In this document: positions 1 through 7,857 of the stretch, piece by piece
How the letters are laid out: each line of letters begins with the position of its first letter
Position numbering within the stretch: position 1 is the first letter of the stretch
Assembly: GCA_009663005.1 (NCBI GenBank)
Contig: VIGQ01002207.1
Location: forward strand, 7,501 to 17,500
Direction of reading: 5' to 3'
DNA: 10,000 nucleotides
From: Actinidia chinensis
Lineage: Eukaryota > Streptophyta > Magnoliopsida > Ericales > Actinidiaceae
Made by a program: the position numbers and the translations under genes
Notes under the pieces: model-generated
Seen by the model: only the letters and a program-made list of their open reading frames with translations
Database searches by the model: none
What the model was told of the DNA's origin: nothing

Positions 1-10
1 GTTTGGATTT

Positions 11-132
11 AGATCCTACGGCTAAGATAGCCGGTTGATCTTTAAGTTACCGCCCAAAGTTGCCAAAGTCACCCGATAGATTTATTGATACATCTTAGCC
101 GTTGGATCAAAGCTAAAACTCAGCCGTGGGAT
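11..132. repeat. Cluster of four AGCCGTTGGATC-like motifs
   Basis: Four related 12-13 base words occur within about 120 bases. They are agatcctacggct at 11-23 (complement orientation), agccggttgatct at 29-41, agccgttggatc at 97-108, and cagccgtgggatga starting at 121. The first two form an imperfect inverted repeat (10 of 13 positions). Words of this kind are common in upstream regions of plant genes, but I know of no proven function for this one. They lie just before a CT-rich stretch that looks like a 5' leader, so a promoter or promoter-proximal role is possible. This is inference. Confidence 0.45.
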
Positions 133-159
133 GAACGAATCTGATGACGGATAGTTTTG

Positions 160-345
160 AGTTCTCTCATCCACTTCTCTGTCTCTCTCTCTATGAAAAA
201 TCTACTTCGTCCTCTTGCACCGTTACGAAGAACCACGGCATTCCCCTCTGCTGCACCACTCCCTCACTGACACCACAGCACCCCACTCTCGCTGTCTGCA
301 CACCATATCTCACTTCTCCTTCCACCCCCTTTCTCTCAACTTACT
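160..345 (+). promoter_or_regulatory. Pyrimidine-rich possible 5' leader with CT run
   Basis: The plus strand is strongly C and T rich, with a tctctctctct run at about 179-192 directly before an ATG at 193, and further cctccacc/ctctc tracts down to about 345. CT-rich leaders are typical of plant 5' untranslated regions. No convincing TATA box is seen at the expected distance upstream. It could equally be a simple low-complexity tract. Confidence 0.3.
193..270 (+). CDS. 25-codon ORF resembling a mitochondrial targeting presequence
   Basis: The ATG at 193 follows the CT run directly. The 25-residue product begins MKNLLRPLAPLRRTTAF and stops at 268-270. It has four basic residues, no acidic ones, and many Leu, Ala, Ser and Thr, which is the usual composition of a plant mitochondrial presequence. 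After the stop the same frame stays Ser/Pro/Leu rich to a TAA near 350. This could be the broken first exon of a nuclear gene for an organelle protein, an upstream ORF, or chance in CT-rich DNA. No downstream exon could be tied to it convincingly, so the function is unknown. Confidence 0.22.
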   Translation: MKNLLRPLAPLRRTTAFPSAAPLPH

Positions 346-465
346 CTGTAAAACTGTAAAACTGCCCAAACCATTATCCTCTCCATCTTCACCGCCGAAT
401 TATTAGCACCGGCTCCGCACTAGGTTTTTGTACCAGATGCTCAAACCACTAAAAGTCATGGGATT

Positions 466-664
466 TGATATTCAAGTACCTAAAAGGGCCAGCTATATCA
501 GAGTAATTATGTTGGAATTGAGTCGTATAGCTTCTCATTTGTTATGGCTTGGGCCTTTTATGGCAGATATTGGTGCACAGACCCCCTTCTTCTATATTTT
601 TCGAGAAAGAGAATTGATATATGACCTATTCGAAGCTGCCACCGGTATGCGAATGATGCATAAT
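466..664 (+). pseudogene. ndhH: Plastid ndhH fragment in nuclear DNA, forward part
   Basis: This frame encodes an internal piece of NdhH, subunit H of the plastid NAD(P)H dehydrogenase-like complex (cyclic electron flow, thylakoid membrane). The match runs from [17 protein letters not shown] at about 470 through [18 protein letters not shown] and [16 protein letters not shown] to GMRMMHN at 664. It is plastid ndhH and not mitochondrial nad7, whose protein differs clearly here. The match covers about 65 of the roughly 390 residues of the full protein, and flanks on both sides are not ndhH. The frame is open and very well preserved, which suggests a recent plastid-to-nucleus transfer. The 5' edge is uncertain by several bases. 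The next ndhH segment follows in inverted orientation. Confidence 0.9.
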
Positions 665-725
665 CACAAAAATCCAAACATTTATCTATCCAGCCATGAG
701 GTAGATCAGCAGCTATCCCTAATTT
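660..725 (-). pseudogene. ndhH: Plastid ndhH fragment, adjacent part, inverted
   Basis: Read on the minus strand, 719 down to 660 encodes [20 protein letters not shown]. In intact NdhH this peptide lies a few residues downstream of the GMRMMHN where the plus-strand fragment ends. The piece is therefore collinear in the source gene but inverted here. Only about six residues of the connecting segment (family FFRIGG) are not clearly represented. The bases ATAAT at 660-664 belong to both pieces, as codons for H-N on plus and D-Y on minus, so the join has 5-base microhomology. The outer edge near 720-725 is approximate. Confidence 0.85.
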
Positions 726-751
726 CAGGTCTGATGTTGTGTTTGATTTGA

Positions 752-1410
752 TCATAATTTTTTTTTCTTCAATTTTACTGTAGTTGTCTGAGCAGAAATT
801 CTGTTGATGATGATGGATCATGAAGGCCTTTATGAGCTTCGAAAGGTAATTTCAAGCAAGTCATGTTTTAGAAATTCTCTCACCTTTTTTTCCTTATTCC
901 GAATTATATCAATATATAATACTCTCACTAATCGCAAAACCCTCTAACATCCATATTGCACCCATAGCAGCTGCATCTTTGGTTCCAACTGCATAAGCTA
1001 TCGAACAGTACTTTTTATGTGTATGTATTTTCTCCTTTTGTAGGTTTTCTGTACTTATGCTTGATTCATTTACCAACTCATTAAACTTTTCATATACTTT
1101 CTATTTTTTTATTGTTTCACTTTGTCCTGTTGTATTGATGGACTTTGGCGTTATGAGTGTGAAGTCAGTGTGAATTAGAAGACAAAAGAGCAAGTGCCTT
1201 TTATTTTCTCTCCTTTATGTGCTTATAGATGGATTGATCTGGAATATAGGGGAAATCTTAACGAATAACTGTTAATTTTTAGATGGATTAGTCTGTGCTT
1301 TTCTTTTTGTTTCATTTGGATAAATTATATTTTTTCTCAAAATTCCTGATATTGAAAAATGATTAAGCCTTTTGGTACTCAAATAAAAATTAAGATTGTA
1401 GTTGTGTAAC
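752..1410. other. AT-rich spacer, no gene recognised
   Basis: No coding region could be supported here. The stretch is AT rich with T runs, as in plant introns or spacer. A short exon-like patch at about 780-846 sits between a tag and a gtaatt but is too weak to call. Confidence 0.6.
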
Positions 1411-1447
1411 TGGGGTGGGGTGGGGTGGGGTGGGGTGGGGTGGGGGG
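1411..1447 (+). repeat. Tandem TGGGG repeat, seven units, G-quadruplex-forming
   Basis: Seven consecutive TGGGG units run from 1411 to 1445, with two more G at 1446-1447. Seven runs of at least four G separated by single T give an ideal short-loop G-quadruplex motif on the plus strand. This differs from the usual plant telomere unit TTTAGGG. It is probably a simple-sequence expansion. Confidence 0.9.
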
Positions 1448-2189
1448 CAAATATCTTTCTCCATGGGTTGATTAAATTGATGAGATGGTACAATAGTTGT
1501 GTGTGTACTTAAGATTCATTGCATAACATGTATGATGCATAATTGGTTTGTGAAGTTGAATTGGAGTTTTCAGCCTTAATATTTTTTTCCCATTTGGTGA
1601 GTGGGAGGTGGATGGTGATGATGAAGATCACTGCCTGGGTACAGGTGGCTACCCTCTCGGGTTTTTTTTTTTGGCTTTCAGATGATTCCCTTTTTCAAAA
1701 TTCCAATTCTTGGAAGCTATGAAGTGCCGCATCAAATGTGATGGACTTGAATATATGGAGGTAGCTGTTGTTGGAAAAAGGCAAAACGAAGCCTTTATTC
1801 TTTTTCCTTTTCTTCTAGTAATTTGTGTTTTTTAAAGTGCTATTGGTTGACAAAAAATATGTAATTGATGAAGTAGTAGGCTTGCATATATGGTTTTATT
1901 TGTTGATTTGTTTGAAATCTTTTTTTTTTAATTTCTTTTCCCCCCCTTCTTTTGACATTTTTTCTTCAAGCAGGATTTGAGTGGCATAGTGTGAGAGGTC
2001 TAATTCGTAATTGAATGGAAAAACCATTATTGGTGATATTTATTGGGTTCGATAGTCTGTCGATCCATGGCGGACCTAAGAATGAAGTGAGAGGGGTACT
2101 AAGTAAGCTGAAGCCATTACATCTTTCGATCCCTCCAAATCATTCCTTTTCTAGGGAAGTTTAAGTTGTTTAACCTAGCTCAAGCTCTA
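1448..2189. other. AT-rich spacer with homopolymer tracts
   Basis: No gene could be supported. The stretch holds a T run near 1661-1672, and a T run followed by a C run at about 1919-1948. ATG-rich patches around 1610-1625 and 1720-1760 do not give a sustained open frame. Confidence 0.55.
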
Positions 2190-2338
2190 GGAAGCACGGA
2201 CACGTGAAAATATATGTTTAATATTTATTTTTTTGATTTTTGTTCGGACACATTGGGGGACAAGCGCGGACACATGAGGGACACGATGGGGACATGTTGA
2301 GGACACATGTAGGCCACGCTAGGGACACAAGCGGGGTG
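2190..2338 (+). repeat. Degenerate GGACAC-rich short repeat array
   Basis: A gaagcacggacacg word at 2191-2204 is followed after an AT-rich gap by an array at about 2245-2338. There cggacacatt, gggggacaag, cggacacatg, agggacacga, ggggacatgt, aggacacatg and agggacacaa succeed each other every 11-17 bases. The units share the core GGACAC but vary around it. GC-rich repeats of this type beside 'gaagcacggacac' words recur as interspersed sequence in plant genomes. I cannot name the family. Echoes such as gtatccgtatcc at about 2571-2582 suggest that a larger element of roughly 400 bases may be present. Confidence 0.55.
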
Positions 2339-2340
2339 AT

Positions 2341-3173
2341 AATGCAATTTTTAAAATTTCAAATGGGGTCAAAGTAAAAATGTAATAAATATTGGGTTAG
2401 TAGTGTAAGTTTGGTTTAAAATCAAACTTAATCGTGGTCTTACAAAATAATGTTAGCTATGAAGCGCTTAAAATATGTATATATAAGTTTATTCAACGAA
2501 TTAACGATGTGTTCTTGTTCTAATATTTGAAAAGTTGCGTATCTGTATTATCCGTTTGGTGTTCGTATACTGTATCCGTATCCATATTCTTAACTCAATC
2601 GTTTAAGTATTGACATTACTTCTGTGAATGCATTGAGTTGAATATTGCGTTTTAGGTGTCATTGTTTGGTCTCCATGTATTGTTGATAGATCAAAGCGAT
2701 GTATCATGTTGTATGCATGTGCTTGTTATGGTATATTCCCCCTAAGAAGTAAACACTTTACACCAAAGAAAGAAAAAAAAAAAAGTCATTCAAGAATAAA
2801 GATGCTTAATTCTTCAACCTGTCCCGTTTAATATATCGCCCCACTGTTTTTGAGCTTGCTTTTAAAGACTATGGGTACAGCTACCTTTATATATGAGATT
2901 TTAAGTAAGTAAATTGGGGGTGTCTATTCAACGTTTGTTTTTCTGACGAAGAGAACCTTCATAAATATAATTAAGGAAGTACAAAGGTTCCAAATACAAA
3001 AAAGCTAAAGCGGGAAAACTAAGAAAGGAAAGATATAGGTGAGGTTTTTTTTGAAGTAAAAGAAACTTTTTACTCCAACGACATTCACATATGTATGAGT
3101 TACAAGGTTATCTGTTATAAACATATATTTGATTTGGCCTTTTGTTTCTTTCTTGTTTTTGGTTTTTATTCAG
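2341..3173. other. AT-rich spacer, no gene recognised
   Basis: No coding region could be supported. It contains an A run at about 2767-2783 and a pyrimidine-rich tract ending in ttttattcag at 3173, which resembles an intron 3' end. Confidence 0.55.
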
Positions 3174-3259
3174 GGTTGTTACTGTTATCTTGAAAATCAT
3201 AGAAAACCCTATCGAGCTGCTCCTCGACGTTGTTGCCCTTCCATCCATTACCAAAATCG
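3174..3259 (+). other. Exon-like segment with splice-type borders
   Basis: An 86-base stretch, more GC rich than its surroundings, sits between a good 3' splice-like site (pyrimidine tract then ttttattcag) and a gtactt 5' splice-like site. One frame is open and encodes a hydrophobic peptide including IIENPIELLLDVVALPSI. A second AG at 3310-3311 would allow an unusually short 52-base intron, and the frame then continues for about 17 codons to a TGA near 3370. I do not recognise the protein. It may be a stranded exon of a dead gene or chance. Confidence 0.2.
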
Positions 3260-3374
3260 GTACTTTTCAATTTGTGATTATTTCTTTCCTGCGTCTATTT
3301 ATCGCTTTTAGGAGCCCGCAATGGTGATATTTGGATTCATAGAGATGAGAGTAGGCCTTGTATCAACTGAAATA

Positions 3375-3740
3375 GATCAACTTGCATGTATGGTTTAGAA
3401 ATACAAGATTTTTTATGATGTATTTCGGAAAAGTAGTAACTGAATTGAATATACCTAACAGATGATGTTTCTTAATTTGACTCTCAATGGATGTTTCAAT
3501 TGCAGTTTTTCTGAAATTCACACGCGAAATTATTAGAAGGGGGTTTTGAGACGAGTAAGGGTAGGTTAATCTAAGGTGTTTCAATGTAGTAAGGGTTTAG
3601 TTGTAAGTTGCATCGGAATCGTATTATGTTTTAAAAGTGCTTAACTAGGCACGACAATTCGCTAGTAATGAAATGAACCAGGATGGATCAAAACTATTGT
3701 GAGATGATTGTGTTTACAGCGAATTGAATCTAATTTTAAT
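3375..3740. other. Spacer upstream of the retrotransposon, nothing recognised
   Basis: No gene, LTR end or primer binding site could be supported. The 5' LTR of the downstream element should lie in or before this stretch if it was ever retained here, but no repeat of it was found within the window. Confidence 0.5.
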
Positions 3741-3744
3741 CCTA

Positions 3745-5165
3745 CCGTGATATGGCATTGCTGGTTGATAACAAATTGATGAAGTCCGGCTTAAGTGGTA
3801 AAAGGACGGACCCAAGACAGGACAAAGGATCAAATCTCCCACCTCGAGAAGGTCGAAGTAGAAGGCAACGACCTAGATCCCATCTAAGCCTAGATAGCCT
3901 GAGCGATTGTAATCCGTTTTTATGCATCGAGTAAGTCGAGAGTATCGCCCAACCGAACTCTCACCATGATGGATCTCCGCGAGACTCTCAATACGAAGCA
4001 AAACCGGGAAGGTGATCTGCGCGATAAGCTCAACAATCGAACTGCGACAGCATTGGGTAAAGTCATCATCCCGGCAAAGTCAGTTGCTCGCACAACCCAT
4101 GCCCCTGTGCCAAGGGATACCCATTCTCGACTGGTATCAGAACCATTCTCACGAGACATCGAGGGAATGGATCTGCCAGAAAAATTCACGCCACCGAGGT
4201 TCACAATTGTATGCGAAAAAGTCCGGGTCTGAGATCCACATCGTTCATGTCAGGTAATGATTACCTGTAGAAACACTTGGACGCGTTAAGTGCAGGGTGT
4301 TTACCAGCGTAGTCCTGGTGGGATCTCAAGTTGAAATGGTTTGACCGACTGCCCGCAGGATTAATTAAGAGCTTTTATCAGCTCACTGAGTCTTTCATAT
4401 CTCAGTTTGTTATAAACACTTAAGCACCAAAAGGCATTGGTTCTCTTCAGACACTCAGGAAAGGTAAGAACGAATCACTCCGTAACTACAACAAACGTTA
4501 TTGGGAAACTTATAACGAGATAGAAGAATGTTCGGAAGAGTTAGCAGTAGCCAGTTACAAGCTCTGGCTAACTCCTGGTGAGAGACTATGGGAAGATCTA
4601 ACGCTCAGTCCTCTGGCCAATCTTTGGACTTTGGAACCTCATATCTCGGGTCGAAATGTTCGCTCGTTTGGAGTATGACGTATGGAAAGTATAACGAAAT
4701 ACAAGCGCAACCCAGCCCCCTCAAGCGAAGGGTAGTTCAAAAAGCGTAAGGAAAGATCGGCAGATCACAAGAACCGGGTAAGGCAGGGGATCAATGTGGT
4801 GTTCAAGGAATCGATCTACAAGTTTCTTGCCTAAATTCGAGATAAGTCATACTTTAGGAAGCTAGACCCCATGGGAGTGGAACCCAAAAGGCGTAATCAA
4901 CGCTGAAAGTGTTCCTATCACGAGAAGGGGCATAAAATCGAGAATTGTTAAGCTCTGAAAACTTTCCTTGATCAGCTCGGTCCGGGATGGGCACTTGAAA
5001 ATAGTTCATTGACCAAGAAAAGACTATAGAGCAGAGGAAGCTGCGGCCAAATCGAACCCCAGGTTTGACTGGAGCAATGAAGAAACAGACCACATCATGG
5101 AAGAACCTTTCTCTGGGGATTATTCACATGATAGCGTTCCAAATCATCACCCTAATCTTAAGAAA
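3745..5165 (+). pseudogene. gag polyprotein remnant with zinc knuckle
   Basis: Gag is the structural protein that packages element RNA into particles. The N-terminal part is a charged segment (MMDLRETLNTKQNREGDLRD from 3966), then DIEGMDLPEKFTPPRFT at about 4160-4206. The retrotransposon gag core follows in another frame, with LKLKWFDRLPAGLIKSFYQL from about 4325 and [19 protein letters not shown] at about 4467-4525. A third frame carries [14 protein letters not shown] near 4640-4690. A zinc knuckle of spacing C-x2-H-x3-H-x4-C is encoded at 4910-4948, followed by the typical ALKTFLDQL. At least three frameshifts and several in-frame stops make it non-functional. The 5' limit is uncertain. Confidence 0.8.
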
Positions 5166-5170
5166 GGGAT

Positions 5171-5188
5171 GGGGGGGTGTTGGGGGGG
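5171..5188 (+). repeat. G-rich tract between gag and protease
   Basis: Two seven-G runs separated by tgtt form an 18-base G-rich tract in the gag-protease linker, where related elements encode a short linker peptide. It may have arisen by slippage after the element died. With only two long runs it is a weak quadruplex candidate. Confidence 0.7.
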
Positions 5189-5274
5189 ATTCGCTTGATC
5201 AAACAAATGAACGAGGTTCTCTTGATCCAATTAACGGCTAAAATGTCGAGGCAGACAATGTTCGAACCAAGAAG

Positions 5275-5757
5275 CATCACGTTTTCCAAAGCCGACCTGG
5301 AAAGGTCTAACACCCCATGTTGATCCCCTCCCTGATCATTCAGCTCAGGATCAATAATTACGATGTGAAAATAATCCTGATGGACACGGGAAGCTCTGTC
5401 GAGGTAATGTACTATGATCTCTTCAAATAACTTAAACTATCAAAATCAGACTTAAAACTAGCCCGAGCCCTTTAGTCGGTTTTTATGCTCAGTCGCATTA
5501 GCCTTTGGGAACCGTAAGTCTCAAAATCCGAGCTGGTTCCTAAGAGCTAGTGAGAGAGTTCATTGTTGCTGACTTACCTTCCTCGTATAATGCTATTGTT
5601 AGCCAAGATTGGTTACACATGATGAAGGGAGTGACTTCTACATTGCACCAAGTCATCAAATTTGCCACCCCCGAGGTGAGGAGACCTTTTATGGAGATCA
5701 GGTGGCAGCCAAATAATGCTACCTCGCTACGGTCTCCACTAAGGCGGCCATGAATAA
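5275..5757 (+). pseudogene. Retropepsin-type aspartic protease remnant
   Basis: This is the enzyme that would cut the Gag-Pol polyprotein. The leading peptide ITFSKADLE lies at about 5278-5304, followed by [20 protein letters not shown] with the catalytic Asp-Thr-Gly at 5383-5391 and the flanking [13 protein letters not shown] stop (TAA) follows directly. The C-terminal half is read in another frame from 5550, giving REFIVADLPSSYNAIVSQDW and MKGVTSTLHQVIKFAT, which match the flap-distal part of plant Ty3/gypsy proteases. The catalytic triad survives, but stops and at least one frameshift separate it from the rest. The C-terminal edge toward RT is approximate. Confidence 0.8.
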
Positions 5758-5758
5758 A

Positions 5759-6841
5759 GTGCAATTGATCGAGGAAGAGTACGAAGTTCTGGAAGACGTC
5801 AGGAGAGACCCCGAGGCTAAGGTCGTGAAGAACTTGATACGCTACAAATTGGATGAGCCAAGCTTGGATTGTTTTTTTCTCATTGGTGCAAACCTAGAGG
5901 AACGAGAGAGAACCAAACTTATCTAATTTCTTATAGCAAATATCGAGGTCTTCGCATGGACACCTTACGAGATTCTCGGAATAGACTCCAATTTCATCAA
6001 ACACGAGTTGAATGTTCTCTCTAAGACCCAGCCACTGAAACAAAGAGGAAGAATGTTCGCAACCGAGCATGTGGACGTAGTGATAGAGTGGTTGAGAAGC
6101 TAAAAGTGGCGAGTGCGATAACGGATGTTCTTTACCCGAGCTGGCTGTCCAACATAATTTTGGTAAAAAAGAAGATTGGCAAGTGGAGAATCTGCGTCGA
6201 CTTCACAAGCCTTAATCGGTCTTGTCTGAAAGAATGCTTTTCTTTGCCTAAGATTGACCAGTTGGTGGACTCTACTTCGGGTCATGCTTGGATAAGCTTC
6301 CTGGATGCTTACTGAGCTTACCATCAAATAATAATGCATGAGACCGATCAAGAGAAAATTGTCTTTATCACCTCTTGCGGCGTATTCTGTTACAAAGTTA
6401 TGCCTTTTGGGCTAAAAAACGCTGAAGCCACATATTAGAGAATGTGATCTAAAATGTTTGAGCCAATCATGGGTAAAACCATTGATGCATATATTGATGA
6501 TATGGTGGTTGAGAGCAAAAAAGAGTTGGAATATGTGAGGGACTTGACCGAAGTGTTGGTCATATCGAAAAGGCACAAACTGAGATTGAACGCGGCGAAA
6601 TGCGCCTTCGAGGTAAGCTCGGCAAGGTTTCTTGGACACTTGGTAACATGACGAGGGATCGAGGCAAAGCCGGAATAAATTACAGCGATCAACACCTCGT
6701 TAGCCCGAAGACTGCGAAAGAGATCCAGAAACTGACCGGGATGGTAGTAGCGTTTAACCAATTCATCAGTTAGTCCTCTAACAAATTCCATCTTTTCTTT
6801 CATCTCCTTCGCAAGAATGAAATTTTTTTATGGGTTAAGGA
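5759..6841 (+). pseudogene. Reverse transcriptase remnant
   Basis: This domain would copy element RNA into DNA. A linker with FLIGANLEERERTKLI, FAWTPYEILGID and FIKHELNVLSKTQPLKQRGR is read in one frame from 5759. A single-base shift near 6085-6090 moves the frame to that of the palm: YPSWLSNIILVKKK, WRICVDFTSLNRSCLKE, FSLPKIDQLVDSTSGHAWIS, YKVMPFGLKNA and the catalytic YIDDMVV with its Asp pair at 6496-6501. Thumb and connection continue as FLGHLVT and RGIEAKPE, then in another frame as KTAKEIQKLTGMV. In-frame stops lie at 6313-6315, 6436-6438, 6445-6447, 6649-6651 and 6676-6678. Catalytic motifs are intact but the enzyme cannot be made. Confidence 0.92.
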
Positions 6842-7108
6842 GTGCAAGTTGCACTCCAAAAGTTTAAAAAATATATGACAAAACCACCGCTTCTTTCCAT
6901 CTCAGATAAGAGAGAATTGCTTTACGTCTATTTCGCTATCTCTAAACATGCCGCTAGCTCGATACTTTTAATAGAGGTAAATGGAGAGCAACGTCCGATC
7001 TATTTTGTTAGCAAAACATTTGCGGATTACCAAATAAGGTATCTGCCATTGAAAAAACTCATTCTGGCCCTAATTTTAAACTCGCGTAAACTCATGCATT
7101 ACTTTCAA
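6842..7108 (+). pseudogene. First RNase H domain, N-terminal half
   Basis: The frame opens at 6842 with VALQKFKKYMTKPPLL, then LLYVYFAISKHAASSILL, QRPIYFVSKTFADYQIRYLP, and ends at LMHYFQ. This is the plant Ty3/gypsy RNase H directly after RT. Where active enzymes have an Asp (usually DAS), this copy reads FAIS. That agrees with the known decay of the first RNase H in TAT elements, whose role is thought to be taken over by the second one. The domain is cut after codon YFQ at 7100-7108 by a DNA transposon and resumes at 7849 in frame. Confidence 0.88.
7100..7108 (+). repeat. Left target-site duplication of nested transposon
   Basis: TACTTTCAA here is repeated as TACTTTCTA at 7849-7857, with 8 of 9 bases identical. 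A 9-base duplication is the usual size for Mutator-like elements. Confidence 0.85.
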
Positions 7109-7116
7109 GAGTGAAA

Positions 7117-7268
7117 TACACTAACCACCCTTGAGGTTCCGAGTTAATACACAAAACACCTCTAACGTTTGAAAAATGACAGTGACCTCTGTTGAGATTT
7201 GAAACTTGTAACATATTCTCCTCATTTTACACTAACCACACATGAGATTCCGGGTTAATACACAAAAT
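7117..7268 (+). repeat. Internal direct repeat within the left arm
   Basis: The terminal sequence beginning tacactaaccac at 7117 recurs at 7228, 111 bases further in. The copy keeps the ttgaggttccgagttaatac-like continuation as a variant (catgagattccgggttaata). The right arm has the mirror copy around 7700-7740. Subterminal copies of the terminal repeat are common in plant DNA transposons and may serve as extra transposase binding sites. Confidence 0.7.
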
Positions 7269-7377
7269 ACTATTAATGTCAAAGGTTCGTTAGCAAAGTT
7301 GACTGCCCATCCATGGCGTCAGCTAAATAATGTTTGAAATACTATATATGACATTTTTTTTGACAAATTTACTATAT

Positions 7378-7401
7378 ACTCCACAAGGATGTTGATTGAA
7401 T
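7378..7401 (+). repeat. Inner perfect inverted repeat, left copy
   Basis: The 24 bases starting actccacaaggatgttg are the exact reverse complement of 7561-7584. This is the best-preserved part of the transposon arms and closes the 159-base loop. Confidence 0.9.
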
Positions 7402-7560
7402 AATCAAAAAGTGAATTATATGGACCCATTAACTATTTAATTGTATCACTTATATCTTTTTTGTTACTAATCTGTTTGAAATAGTGATGAAAATTGATCA
7501 CGTATTGTCCTTGTGCTTAAATTGAATGCCTTATATCTAAAATACTATTATTTTTTGGTC

Positions 7561-7584
7561 ATTCAATCAACATCCTTGTGGAGT
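7561..7584 (-). repeat. Inner perfect inverted repeat, right copy
   Basis: This is the exact reverse complement of 7378-7401 and forms the right side of the loop base. Confidence 0.9.
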
Positions 7585-7848
7585 AATGTAACTTTTTGTC
7601 AAAAAAAGGGCATATATGATATTCTAATCACTATTCATCTGATGCATGGATGGACAATCAATCTTGCTAACGGACATTGACATCATCATAGGTGCCTTTG
7701 TGTATTAACCTAGAATCTCAAGGTGTTATGTAAATGGAGAGAATCTGTTCCAAGTTTCAAACCTATGGATGTCACTGTCATTTCTCAAACGTCAAGGGTG
7801 ATTTGTGTGTTAACCTGGAACCTGAAGGGTGGTTAGTGTATTTCATCC

Positions 7849-7857
7849 TACTTTCTA
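7849..7857 (+). repeat. Right target-site duplication of nested transposon
   Basis: TACTTTCTA is the right copy of the 9-base target. It differs from the left copy by one base (A to T), which changes the Gln codon of the YFQ motif to Leu. Confidence 0.85.

Larger units (their letters stand above)
7109..7848. mobile_element. 740-bp fold-back DNA transposon, Mutator-like non-autonomous
   Basis: The insert splits the RNase H reading frame exactly between duplicated 9-base target sites. Its ends are inverted repeats: TGAAATACACTAACCACC at 7112-7129 is matched in complement at 7828-7845. The similarity continues inward with mismatches and gaps over arms of about 293 (7109-7401) and 288 bases (7561-7848), leaving a loop of about 159 bases. 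The innermost 24 bases of the arms are perfectly complementary. No transposase is encoded. Long arms, 9-base duplication and G at the extreme ends suggest a non-autonomous Mutator-like element (MULE/MITE). The transcript could fold into a long hairpin. The superfamily is inferred from structure, not from a search. Confidence 0.85.

Noticed and set aside
780..846. Possible exon reading [15 protein letters not shown] between a tag and gtaatt
   Set aside because: The in-frame part is only about 16 codons, the repeated ATG/GAT triplets are simple sequence, and no matching protein or neighbouring exon was recognised.
1272..1493. 73-codon minus-strand ORF with a Pro/His/Thr repeat
   Set aside because: The repetitive peptide is just the translation of the TGGGG repeat, and the rest is AT-rich spacer.
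4132..4144. TGGTATCAGAACC resembling an initiator-Met tRNA primer binding site
   Set aside because: It falls inside the gag reading frame, where the encoded residues fit the gag protein, and has no LTR end before it. A primer binding site must precede gag.
3920..4204. 94-codon minus-strand ORF
   Set aside because: It is opposite the gag N-terminal frame. The plus-strand peptides match the gag family and the minus product shows nothing recognisable.
6435..6803. 122-codon minus-strand ORF
   Set aside because: It lies directly opposite the reverse transcriptase palm, whose motifs on the plus strand explain the sequence. It is a shadow frame.
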